Part shown: positions 1 through 8,250 of the stretch, one piece after another
How positions within the stretch are numbered: the stretch's first letter is position 1
Layout: each line of letters begins with the position of its first letter
Source of the DNA: Thiotrichales bacterium
Lineage (GTDB): Bacteria > Pseudomonadota > Gammaproteobacteria > Thiomicrospirales > Thiomicrospiraceae
DNA: 64,000 bases
NCBI GenBank assembly: GCA_016936535.1
Contig: JAFGXP010000017.1
Span: 1 to 64,000, forward strand
Direction: 5' to 3'
Made by a program: the position numbers and the translations under genes
Notes under the pieces: generated by a model
Told to the model about the DNA's origin: nothing
Database searches by the model: none
Seen by the model: the letters and a program-made list of their open reading frames with translations, nothing else

Positions 1-687
1 GTAGCGGCTGAGATAGAGAATCGGCAAATCGAGTAATTCGGATAACACCAAATAGAGGATATTGAGAATACGCCCTGTACGCCCATTGCCATCGTAAAAC
101 GGGTGGATGGTTTCAAACTGATGGTGGATGACGGCCATTTTAATCAGTGGGTCAATGTCATCCAGCTCCGCATCATTGATATAACGCTCCAAATTGCTCA
201 GCGCATTGCGAATGTCATCTTCGTATTGCGGTGGGACAAAAATCACTTCGCCCGTTTGGTCGTTTTTGAGATGGGTGCCGCCCTGTTTGCGAATCCCCGC
301 ATCGTTTTTTTCTAAGATCGACTGGATTTGAACAATGTCTTTAACCAGTAGGAGTTTGTTATGGGTAACAAGTTCAAAGCCTTTTCTGAGCGCTTCACCA
401 TAGTGGCGCACTTCTTTAACCGCCTGGGAAAGGTTGCTGGCATCAATACTGGAACGGTAGAGATCATCGTGGGTGGTAATGATGTTTTCGATTTCACTGG
501 AATCTTTGGCTTCTTGCAATACTAAGGAGTTGATGAGCACCGCTTGATTGGGAATGCGTGCTGTCACACCATTGAGTCTTGCCAAAGCGGTATTGGCGGC
601 AATCGCTTTTTTGAGCACAGCCTTGGTTTCTAATTCATGCTGCAGTGGCAAGCTTGGCGGTATATAGCCTTGGATACTTGTCATCAT
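1..687 (-). CDS. Fic family protein (putative AMPylating enzyme), C-terminus cut by window edge
   Basis: The 229 visible residues contain the Fic signature HPFYDGNGRTGR at about residues 195-206. It has the catalytic His195, Asp199, and the two arginines (203 and 206) that bind nucleotide phosphates. The N-terminus resembles the Fic_N domain. At residues 63-68 it reads SSEIEN, which fits the inhibitory helix motif (S/T)xxxE(G/N) of class II Fic proteins, whose Glu blocks productive ATP binding. The family transfers AMP from ATP to a target protein hydroxyl; the target here is unknown. Two tandem ATG codons (687 and 684) are possible starts, and the first overlaps the preceding small gene as ATGA, implying translational coupling. 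The reading frame stays open to base 1, so the rest of the Fic fold and any C-terminal DNA-binding domain lie outside the window. The family assignment is firm; the cellular role is not. Confidence 0.9.
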   Translation of the reverse strand, partial: MMTSIQGYIPPSLPLQHELETKAVLKKAIAANTALARLNGVTARIPNQAVLINSLVLQEAKDSSEIENIITTHDDLYRSSIDASNLSQAVKEVRHYGEALRKGFELVTHNKLLLVKDIVQIQSILEKNDAGIRKQGGTHLKNDQTGEVIFVPPQYEDDIRNALSNLERYINDAELDDIDPLIKMAVIHHQFETIHPFYDGNGRTGRILNILYLVLSELLDLPILYLSRY

Positions 688-869
688 TCTTTTCGCTTTG
701 TTTGGTTTAAAAAGGTTTTATCAAGATTGACGTTGAGATTGTAACGCTTCATTAAGTGCTTGATGTATTTCCTGCGCTCAGGTGAACTGTCGATTGTATA
801 GCCTTCAATCTGCATGGATACCGCGATGGATTTACGCATTTTGCTTCTGAGTTCCGGTGTTAATCTCAT
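684..869 (-). CDS. Small VbhA-like antitoxin candidate for the adjacent Fic protein
   Basis: This 61-residue, basic, probably helical protein sits directly upstream of the Fic gene and overlaps it by 4 bp (ATGA). It also overlaps the end of the DUF4391 gene by 4 bp. Residues 18-23 read SMQIEG, which matches the (S/T)xxxE(G/N) inhibitory motif carried by separate antitoxins of class I Fic toxins such as VbhA. A hydrophilic helix with DSSPERRKYIKHLMKRY follows, comparable to the segment after the motif in VbhA. Assignment rests on the motif, size and position; overall similarity is low by eye. If correct, it would clamp the Fic active site in trans. Alternatively it is an uncharacterised small protein that carries the motif by chance. 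Confidence 0.65.
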   Translation of the reverse strand: MRLTPELRSKMRKSIAVSMQIEGYTIDSSPERRKYIKHLMKRYNLNVNLDKTFLNQTKRKE

Positions 870-1714
870 TCAACCGCCCCTGCCTTTATCTGCTCAAGAC
901 GCTGCTTGTGGTTTTGTAATTTTATATTCAATGCCACTTTTTCGTTGAACTGGGCGCAGGTTTTGAGTTTGTTGGTGAGTTCGTCTATGTCTTTTTTGAG
1001 TTGTTGAATGTGTTTTAACTGGGCACGTTGTGCGGCGATGTCAGGTTCTGCGCCGCTGTTTTGATTCGTTGGAAGCCGGGTTGCGCCGGTTAAGCGTGCG
1101 GTTTGGTAGCGCGTGAATGTGTGGATTAGGCTTTGGTATAAGCGATAGAGGTTTTGTTGGTTTTGCCGGTCAAAACGCAGGGCGTTGTAAAAGTCTTGTT
1201 CTAAGCACATGCCACCAGCACCCTGAAGGGCATAAAGCCTGGTGGTTTCGCCGCTGTCTAGCCAGTCTGTTTGAATCAGCTCATTCATGATGAGTTTGTC
1301 GTGTTCGCTGTCGGCTTGGTGAACCGATTTTTCTGCTAATGACCATTGCACTTGTTGGTCGGCTTTGATTTCGAGCAGTATCGGGTAAGCGATGGCTTTG
1401 TGTACCAATTCGTGAAGGGTTTTTAGTTGCGAAGAATTAAGGCTTGACTCGGTTTTATGCCCGTCGGGGTGCGGGTTGTTTTTGAGTGTAACTTGAATCA
1501 CAAACAGTTCGAGATATTCGTGCTGTGCCGTTTGATAGGCGGGAATATTGCTGTTGTCTGGCGTGATATGCGCTTGGATCATAATGGTTTCGACCTGCTC
1601 TTGAAGCAAGCGTTGCGCACTCGCTGATAGCTGACCATTTTCGTAAAAACTCTTTTTGGTGAGTTTTTGGTTGAGGTGCAGTGCCGGCGGTAACTGAAGC
1701 GCTTCAAGTAACAT
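866..1714 (-). CDS. DUF4391 domain-containing protein
   Basis: This 282-residue soluble protein resembles the DUF4391 family, whose biochemical role I do not know. It has no signal peptide or membrane segment. The middle contains a Phe/Trp/Tyr-rich region (for example residues around LLEIKADQQVQWSLAEK), and the last 60 residues form a Lys/Gln/Leu-rich coiled coil. I chose the ATG at 1714 rather than an upstream start at 1738. The sequence GGGAAG lies five bases before it, and the gene then begins 2 bp after the helicase stop instead of overlapping it. From memory, DUF4391 genes often sit beside SNF2-type helicases and DNA methyltransferases in restriction-like loci, which agrees with the gene upstream. 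A methyltransferase, if present, would be to the left of the window. Confidence 0.75.
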   Translation of the reverse strand: MLLEALQLPPALHLNQKLTKKSFYENGQLSASAQRLLQEQVETIMIQAHITPDNSNIPAYQTAQHEYLELFVIQVTLKNNPHPDGHKTESSLNSSQLKTLHELVHKAIAYPILLEIKADQQVQWSLAEKSVHQADSEHDKLIMNELIQTDWLDSGETTRLYALQGAGGMCLEQDFYNALRFDRQNQQNLYRLYQSLIHTFTRYQTARLTGATRLPTNQNSGAEPDIAAQRAQLKHIQQLKKDIDELTNKLKTCAQFNEKVALNIKLQNHKQRLEQIKAGAVE

Positions 1715-1716
1715 GG

Positions 1717-4700
1717 TTACTTCCCATCTACCAAACACAGGTAACTGATAACTTCAAAATCGCTGTTGGCGTTAAACGCGTCTAATTGCGTGCCCCCTCG
1801 ACTGAACAGGCTGTTTATGCCCTCCTCGACCTTTTTACCTTGGATATGTGCTATCGCTTGTTTTAAATGGCTTTGGTATTGCGTGCTACTGCCGAGTTGC
1901 TGGAATAATGCACTATCGGGATGCGAACGACCTAAGCTGTGTTTTTTGAGGATGTCTAAGGTTTTTTTGGCTTGGGTATAGGGTAGCTGGATGGCTTGTT
2001 GTTCGGTAACGTAAACCAAGAAATACGGGTACAAAGCGTAGGGTTCTTGGGTTCGTTCATTTTCGGGTTTAAATTCGCGCGCAAGACTTTTTAAACAAAA
2101 AAACACGCCGGGTTGCAGGCCTGCATTTTTTAAAGCCTCGTCCAACTTGACTACGGAATATAGCCCATTCGGTGATTGCTCAAGGGTGTTTAGGTGCGCT
2201 TTCATGTAGTTAGACAAATCCATTTTAAAGTCATTGAGCGTAAGGTCGGTAATCGACAGACCGCCGGAGATGTCTTCTAAATCGAGCACGGTATCTTGCA
2301 GTTCTTTAAGTTGTTTTTTACGGTATTCTAAATCGCGCATTCGACCGGCATTGGTTTCGTCGATAATGTTTTCCTCGCCGGTGGCCGACACATCAAGCAA
2401 AACCATGCGTCCGGAAACGCGGGCTTCGAGGTCAATGTATTCATCGAGTTCCATATTTGGCCAGAAGTTGACCAGTTGGATTTTGGTATTTTTGGAGCCG
2501 AGACGGTCGATACGGCCAAAGCGCTGGATAATGCGCACCGGGTTCCAGTGAATGTCGTAATTGATTAAATAATCGCCATCTTGAAGGTTTTGCCCTTCGG
2601 AAATACAGTCGGTGGCGATGAGTAAATCGAGTTCCGCTTCCGCTGGCAAACCGGTTTTATCGCGCTCTTTGGAAATCGGCGAAAAGGCGGTCAGTAGTTC
2701 GTTGAGTTCGGCGCGTAATTTGGGTTGCGTGGTTTTATTAGCACCTGAACCAACAATCAACGCACTGTGAACGCCTTGGGTTTCAAGCGCCCAGGTGGAT
2801 AGGTGTTTGTAAAGGTATTGAGCGGTATCGGCAAACGCGGTAAAAATAATAATTTTACGATTACCGGGATTGAGCGGGTGTGCTATTTTTTGCTGAATTT
2901 GCTGCTTGAGTAAAGCTAGCTTTTGGTCACGCTCCGCACTCACGCTGGAGGCCATATTGACGATTTCCGTCAAGTAACGCTGATCTTCTTTGAGGTCATA
3001 TAGCCATTGGGCTTGATCCATATCCTGAATCAACACTTTGACCTTTTTACCGACCATTAGGCTTTCCAGTTCGGGGGAATCCATGTCGGTTTCTAAAATA
3101 TCCATCTCTTCAACTTCACCTTGGGCATGGTGTTCAAGCTTTTTAATGGTGCGTTCGACATCAGCTAACAGGCGTTGCGCTGTTAAATGAAATGAATGCA
3201 CCGAGCTTTCAAGGCGTTTGAGCAGATTAACTTTAATCAAGCCAATAAGACTTTTTTCGCGGTCTAGTTGGGAAAAAACCGACTGACTGCCTTTGAGTTT
3301 GGTGTCGTATTTTTGCTCATAAAGTTTGCGTTTTTCCAGCGCCACGTATTTAAGTGGTGCAAAGGTACTGAGATTCAGGCGACTAATGGTTTTATTGATT
3401 TCACGCAGGGATGGAAATTCAGCTCTGGTATCAAAATCCGCTTGGATGTTAATCGGCTTGAGTCGGGTTGGAAATTGGCCGATTTCTTCGAGGTTGTAGT
3501 ATTTTTCGATATGCTTACGTGAACGTGCAATGGTGAGCAAATCGAGCACTTTAAAATAGTCAAAGTTTAATGAGTTGAGCAGTTGATCGGTAGTGCGCAA
3601 ATCATCTGGGTTTTTCAACCAGTCATTGAACTTGCCCTGCGCACGTTTAAGCGTTTGCGAAATATTGTTAATGCCTTGATCGGCTAAGGCGTAGTCATCG
3701 CCTTCTGTTACAAACGCGATTTGATTTTTAAGATCATTGAGCCGGTTATTGACTGGTGTGGCGGATAACATCAGCACTTTAGTTTTAACACCGGAGCTGA
3801 TAATTTCCTCCATCAGCTTCGAGTAACGTGTATGTTTTTCATCAGAACTACTCGCGTTACGGAAATTGTGCGATTCATCAATCACCACTAAGTCGTAATT
3901 GCCCCAGTTGACGGTTTCAAGGTTAATATCGCCGGACTGACCTTTGGTGCGGGTAAGGTCGGTATGATTCAAAACATCGTAACTAAAGCGGTCGCCGGAT
4001 AGCAGGTTGCGCTTGTCGTTTTGGGTGTATAGCGTCCAGTTATCGCGCAGTTTTTTAGGTGCGAGCACTAATACACGGTCGTTGCGTAACTCGTAATATT
4101 TTACGACTGCAAGCGCTTCAAAGGTTTTTCCTAGCCCCACTGAGTCAGCCAAAATACAACCGTTATAACGCTCTAATTTATCAATTACGCCAAGCACACC
4201 GTCTTTTTGAAATTGATAGAGTTTGTTCCAAACGGCGGTTTGTTTAAAGCCGGTTTTGGTTTTAACAATCGATTCCTCATCAATCTCATCCAGCAAATCG
4301 TTAAAAATACGGTAAAGCGTTAAAAAATAAATCGCTTCCGGTGATTGGTCTTGAGCAAGAAATGAAAGTGCTTCAAGTAATTTCGGCTTTATGTCTGTGG
4401 ATACTTGATTGTCTTGCCAAAGTTGATCAAACCAGGCCTGAATCATTTGCGCCTGTGCTGGCTCATCTCCGCCAATATTCATATCAAGTTGACTTGATTG
4501 AGCTAACCCTAAACCTGATGCTGTAAAAGGTGATGAGCCTTGTAAGAATAATGATTCACTGGCGTTTTTAATATGGATTAGGTTTTGCGGCACTCGTTGT
4601 TGATCTATCCCCCTAACCTCAGCTTTATTTTGCAGCCACTTCAAAAACCGTTGTGCTAACTCTTTTTGATTAAGCCTGTTAAGCAGCTTTTCTTCACCCG

Positions 4701-4914
4701 GCGCTGATGCAATGCTTTTTGATAGAGGTAAGTCACCTGTTGACAGAATAAGGCGCGTATTCGAATTATTTAGGCTTTTTTCTAGGGCCTCAAAACCAAT
4801 CAGCGTAAAAGCACGCAACAATAGAGACAGTGCAGAATCTTTATCAATCTTGTCGCTAAGAAATGCACCGAGCTTTTCAGATGTCCGGTTATCAATTGTA
4901 AAGTTCGAGGCCAT
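1717..4914 (-). CDS. SNF2-type DEAD/DEAH helicase with PLD-like N-terminal domain
   Basis: This 1065-residue protein is a superfamily 2 helicase or translocase. Walker A is ADSVGLGKT at about residue 258, and the DEAH-box equivalent is DESH near residue 345. The C-terminal RecA domain holds the SEGQNLQ and QRFGRIDRLG motifs near residue 800. The N-terminal 200 residues look like a phospholipase-D-type domain: HIK near residue 114 is followed by GSSPFTASGLG. However, the Asp expected in HxKx4D is a Ser here, so nuclease activity is doubtful. A segment rich in acidic residues sits between the two motor halves. Helicases of this architecture are typical of bacterial defence and restriction-like islands. 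It is the first gene of the left-end cassette and begins about 110 bp after a terminator. No convincing promoter was identified. Confidence 0.9.
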   Translation of the reverse strand: MASNFTIDNRTSEKLGAFLSDKIDKDSALSLLLRAFTLIGFEALEKSLNNSNTRLILSTGDLPLSKSIASAPGEEKLLNRLNQKELAQRFLKWLQNKAEVRGIDQQRVPQNLIHIKNASESLFLQGSSPFTASGLGLAQSSQLDMNIGGDEPAQAQMIQAWFDQLWQDNQVSTDIKPKLLEALSFLAQDQSPEAIYFLTLYRIFNDLLDEIDEESIVKTKTGFKQTAVWNKLYQFQKDGVLGVIDKLERYNGCILADSVGLGKTFEALAVVKYYELRNDRVLVLAPKKLRDNWTLYTQNDKRNLLSGDRFSYDVLNHTDLTRTKGQSGDINLETVNWGNYDLVVIDESHNFRNASSSDEKHTRYSKLMEEIISSGVKTKVLMLSATPVNNRLNDLKNQIAFVTEGDDYALADQGINNISQTLKRAQGKFNDWLKNPDDLRTTDQLLNSLNFDYFKVLDLLTIARSRKHIEKYYNLEEIGQFPTRLKPINIQADFDTRAEFPSLREINKTISRLNLSTFAPLKYVALEKRKLYEQKYDTKLKGSQSVFSQLDREKSLIGLIKVNLLKRLESSVHSFHLTAQRLLADVERTIKKLEHHAQGEVEEMDILETDMDSPELESLMVGKKVKVLIQDMDQAQWLYDLKEDQRYLTEIVNMASSVSAERDQKLALLKQQIQQKIAHPLNPGNRKIIIFTAFADTAQYLYKHLSTWALETQGVHSALIVGSGANKTTQPKLRAELNELLTAFSPISKERDKTGLPAEAELDLLIATDCISEGQNLQDGDYLINYDIHWNPVRIIQRFGRIDRLGSKNTKIQLVNFWPNMELDEYIDLEARVSGRMVLLDVSATGEENIIDETNAGRMRDLEYRKKQLKELQDTVLDLEDISGGLSITDLTLNDFKMDLSNYMKAHLNTLEQSPNGLYSVVKLDEALKNAGLQPGVFFCLKSLAREFKPENERTQEPYALYPYFLVYVTEQQAIQLPYTQAKKTLDILKKHSLGRSHPDSALFQQLGSSTQYQSHLKQAIAHIQGKKVEEGINSLFSRGGTQLDAFNANSDFEVISYLCLVDGK

Positions 4915-5024
4915 TAAACCCTATCCAATGAAGTTTCAAAATAAAACTCATAATACTGCAGGGGCAGCAAACGCCGGACAATAAAGTGCAGAATTTCAGA
5001 AATAGATCGCGGGGCGAAGACCAG

Positions 5025-5052
5025 AAAAAAAGCCGGTCAAACAACCGGCTTT
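5025..5052 (-). terminator. Rho-independent terminator
   Basis: A stem AGCCGGT / ACCGGCT with a 6-base loop is followed on the minus strand by a run of seven T. It ends the M16 protease transcript before the helicase cassette. Four thymines on the other side are too few to make it clearly bidirectional. Confidence 0.85.
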
Positions 5053-5064
5053 CTGAAGGTGCCC

Positions 5065-5168
5065 ACGCTTTTACGCTTTTACGCTTTTACGCTTTTACGC
5101 TTTTACGCTTTTACGCTTTTACGCTTTTACACTTTTACACTTTTACACTTTTACACTTTTACACTTTT
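5065..5168. repeat. Thirteen tandem 8-bp repeats (8 x ACGCTTTT, 5 x ACACTTTT)
   Basis: Thirteen octamers run without interruption: eight copies of ACGCTTTT from 5065 to 5128, then five of ACACTTTT from 5129 to 5168. The minus-strand stop codon of the M16 protease lies at 5169-5167, inside the last unit, and the last coding bases resemble the repeat. The array is therefore in the 3' untranslated region of the protease transcript, before the terminator. Changes in copy number would not shift the protease frame. The two blocks differ at one position, which suggests separate expansions of a founder and a variant unit by replication slippage. Confidence 0.95.
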
Positions 5169-8079
5169 ACAGCGTAAAGCTGCTGTAACCCTGATCCTCT
5201 AATAACGCTTGTTGGCTCGCTTGGGTTAAGACCGCATACGAGGCCAGCTCTGGTTTAAAGTAACGTTCTGCAAGGATACGCAAATCCTCTAGAGTCGTCG
5301 AAATCACTCCTTGACGATAGGCCATACGCACATCATAACCACGTCCATACAGATCTTGATAAAACGCCTTTTTCATCTCTCCTGCAGGCGAACCCGGTTT
5401 ATCCATCGCCGAAATCACATTTAAAATGGCCTCATCCACTTTAGCCTGAGTCGCCTCATGCGACATCAACCAATCGGTCGCTCGGTGAAAATCGGCAAAG
5501 GTCTCAAGCAAACGAGGATCGCGATAAGAATAAAAAACGAAACCTCTCGACTCTCCTTGATAAGACGCTCCACCACCATATGCACCGCCCTTTTCGCGAA
5601 TCGCGGAATGCAAGAAACCATTGCGCAAGCAGGCACCTAAGACCGCCAGTTTTGGTGCATCCGCATGCCCATTCGGCACGGCGGGGAAAGCCATGGCACA
5701 AAAGTTTACTTGCGTACTGGTAAGCCAAGCTTGTTTTACTGCTTGGTGACTGGCCGACAAATGAAATCCTGCTGCGGTCTTCACTGCACTCGTCTGATCA
5801 GCCCAATGCGATGTGACCGCCTTAAGCGCCGAATCGATTCCCGCAGAATCACTGACCACCAAGGCTTGCTTAGGTGCACTGGAAATTTTGTGCGCAATGG
5901 TCTCCAGCTCATGAGCTAAGCTTTCGACCGCCTCCGTGCTTTTCTGTAAATCGGAATAAGCCTCTTTAACAAAACGTACTCCGGCAAAGCCGCTACGATT
6001 AAATTTCCAATGCGCTATGGGCGAAAAATGCTGCATGGCGGCCATCATCGCATGCGAGTGTCCGCTACCCGTAATGCCTTGATCAATACCGGCACGCATC
6101 TGAGCCAATAAATCTTGCAGACGTTTGGTTTCGGCAAAATTCGGTTGATAAAGAGTTTGTGCTAAAAGTTCGCTCATGGCATCGACGTTGCGCTGAAGCG
6201 CTTTTGAACTCAAGATATAGTGACTGTGGATGCCATCGACTTGATTCAAATGATCGCGTAAGGCGGTACGCGCGCCAATTCCCCCACTCACCTCGGCTTG
6301 GTAGTTTTGCGTTTGCAAATAATCGCGTCCACCTGAGCCAATTTCGCTTAAGAAGCTGCTAAAAAACGGCATGATGGCTTGCTCGCGCGGACTTAGATCC
6401 GGTAGCTCAATCACCATTTGCTGATAACTGATGCCATTACTTCCGCAGACAAAATCCGTTACTGGCAAACTGCCGAGCGTTTGTTGGCGTCCTTGTGGAT
6501 TTTTAATATCCACAGGAATATCCGCTTTTGTGACTTCCGGCAAAATATTTGGGTCATCCTGCTGTGCCTGACGAGCCTCTAACGCCTGTGCCTGCTGGAC
6601 AATCAGATGTTGTTGTTGCGGCGTAAGCTGAGCTTGAATCTGATCTAACTTTTCCCGTTCTGCTTGCGCTTTTTGCGCAGCCAGGTCACGATCGGGCACC
6701 AACGTTAAGGTCACTCGATGTGGGTTTTCCAATAGCCAACTGCGAATCAAATTCGGGATAAAGTTGGGGTCTTGGATTTCTGCTTCTAACGCTTTTAAGG
6801 CACTGTCCACATCCAATAAAGCAATCGGATCACCGCCATGCATCGCGCCTGGCAAGGCGTGCAGCATCAGTTGTAAACCATAGGGATAAGAATCACCGCC
6901 GACTTCGCGCTGACCTAATTCTAACTGATGCAACATCGCGGCTAATTGGCGCGAATCAATCCCTTCCTCAGCAATTCGTTGTAACGACTGCAGAATCAGC
7001 GCTTCTATCGCCTCAGTCTGTTCCGATTCTGAACCCTGTACACCCAAGACAAAGGCCATTTCTTTGTTGGAGTCTTCCAGCCCACAGAGAGGGGAAGGCG
7101 CTTCAGCCAAATCGGTCTCTTCGAGCACTTGACGCATTGGCGATGCCGAATTATCCAAGAGCACAGCACTGAGCAAATGCCCTTTTAAGACTTGTAAAGG
7201 ATCTCGATTTTCGCCTAACAACCAAGCAACATTGATGTAGGTTTTCTGGCTGAGCGTCTCCTCATCCAGGGCATAGGCACGCTGCACCCGCACCGGCGTG
7301 GTAAGACGCTGCTCTTTAGCCACTTCAATGACAGGTACCCGCTCTTGAAAACGCGCCAACGCCAAGGATTCAAATTGTTGCTGATGCGCTTGCGCGGGAA
7401 TGTCTCCATAGGTCATAAACACAGAATTTGAGGGGTGATAATGCGTCTGGTGAAACGCCTTAAGCTGGGCATAGCTGAGATCGGGAATAGCTTCCGGTTC
7501 ACCGCCCGAGTTGTAATGATAAGTACTGCTTGGATATAACTCACTGGTTAAGGTTTGCCATAGTACGGAAACCGGTGAACTCATCGCGCCTTTCATTTCA
7601 TTAAAGACCACGCCCTTGTAAGTCAAAGGGGTGCTTGGATCATCGGCTTGAGTAAACTCAAAACGGTGACCTTCTTGCGCAAAGTCCAGTGGATCTAAAT
7701 TCGGAAAGAACACCGCATCGAGATAAACCTGCAGCAAATTCTGAAAATCCTTGCGATTCTCGGTAGCAAACGGGTACGCCGTCCAATCACTTGATGTAAA
7801 GGCATTCATAAAGGTATTGAGTGAGCGGCGAATCATCATAAAAAACGGATCGCGTACCGGATATTTTTCACTCCCGCACAGCACGGTATGTTCCAAAATA
7901 TGGGCCACGCCGGTCGAATCCATTGGCACAGTACGCAATGCCACCATAAAAACATTCTGAGGGTCTTCCGCCGACAAGTGATAATGCTCGGCACCGGTTT
8001 TTTTATGACGGTAATGTTCAACCGTTAAATTCAAAGTATCAATTGGTGTGGAGCCTAAAAATTCAAACGCTGGGTGCAC
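5167..8079 (-). CDS. M16C (presequence protease-like) zinc metalloprotease
   Basis: This 970-residue protein belongs to the insulinase-like M16 family, subfamily C, which degrades unstructured peptides inside a clam-shell chamber. The inverted zinc motif HILEH is at residues 60-64, where the two His bind zinc and Glu63 is the base. The third ligand is expected in the NEMKG segment further on. The length and the later AMDKPGSPAGEMKKAF and GGAYGGG segments fit PreP-like enzymes. I chose the GTG at 8079 because AGAGGA precedes it by eight bases and the encoded start VHPAFEFLG fits the family. A longer frame back to 8160 has no such signal. There is no signal peptide, so it should be cytoplasmic. 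It stands alone between terminators. Confidence 0.9.
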   Translation of the reverse strand: MHPAFEFLGSTPIDTLNLTVEHYRHKKTGAEHYHLSAEDPQNVFMVALRTVPMDSTGVAHILEHTVLCGSEKYPVRDPFFMMIRRSLNTFMNAFTSSDWTAYPFATENRKDFQNLLQVYLDAVFFPNLDPLDFAQEGHRFEFTQADDPSTPLTYKGVVFNEMKGAMSSPVSVLWQTLTSELYPSSTYHYNSGGEPEAIPDLSYAQLKAFHQTHYHPSNSVFMTYGDIPAQAHQQQFESLALARFQERVPVIEVAKEQRLTTPVRVQRAYALDEETLSQKTYINVAWLLGENRDPLQVLKGHLLSAVLLDNSASPMRQVLEETDLAEAPSPLCGLEDSNKEMAFVLGVQGSESEQTEAIEALILQSLQRIAEEGIDSRQLAAMLHQLELGQREVGGDSYPYGLQLMLHALPGAMHGGDPIALLDVDSALKALEAEIQDPNFIPNLIRSWLLENPHRVTLTLVPDRDLAAQKAQAEREKLDQIQAQLTPQQQHLIVQQAQALEARQAQQDDPNILPEVTKADIPVDIKNPQGRQQTLGSLPVTDFVCGSNGISYQQMVIELPDLSPREQAIMPFFSSFLSEIGSGGRDYLQTQNYQAEVSGGIGARTALRDHLNQVDGIHSHYILSSKALQRNVDAMSELLAQTLYQPNFAETKRLQDLLAQMRAGIDQGITGSGHSHAMMAAMQHFSPIAHWKFNRSGFAGVRFVKEAYSDLQKSTEAVESLAHELETIAHKISSAPKQALVVSDSAGIDSALKAVTSHWADQTSAVKTAAGFHLSASHQAVKQAWLTSTQVNFCAMAFPAVPNGHADAPKLAVLGACLRNGFLHSAIREKGGAYGGGASYQGESRGFVFYSYRDPRLLETFADFHRATDWLMSHEATQAKVDEAILNVISAMDKPGSPAGEMKKAFYQDLYGRGYDVRMAYRQGVISTTLEDLRILAERYFKPELASYAVLTQASQQALLEDQGYSSFTL

Positions 8080-8202
8080 AGATGGATTCCTCTTTATTGT
8101 TTTTTTGCATTGTTCAGTCACTCTATAATTGCCGTATCCTACCCCAACTTGAGGCGGCAACGCTTTAAATAACCTTAAAAAATAGCCTTAAAAAATAACC
8201 TT

Positions 8203-8232
8203 AAAAAAAAAGCCATTCTGAGGAATGGCTTT
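8203..8232 (-). terminator. Rho-independent terminator of rpsO-pnp
   Basis: A 10-bp perfect stem AAAGCCATTC / GAATGGCTTT with a 4-base loop is followed on the minus strand by a run of T. It lies 19 bp after the pnp stop. Just beyond it, three imperfect copies of an A-rich 13-14 bp unit containing CCTTAA occupy 8165-8205. Confidence 0.9.
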
Positions 8233-8250
8233 AATCTAGAACATGAAATC

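Noticed and set aside
5065-5168. CRISPR array
   Set aside because: The units are 8 bp and contiguous with no spacers, so this is a simple tandem repeat.
4986-5177. A short frame reading through the octamer repeats with a repeated FYAFTLLR-like peptide
   Set aside because: It exists only because the repeat unit has no stop in that frame; there is no ribosome site and it overlaps a terminator hairpin.
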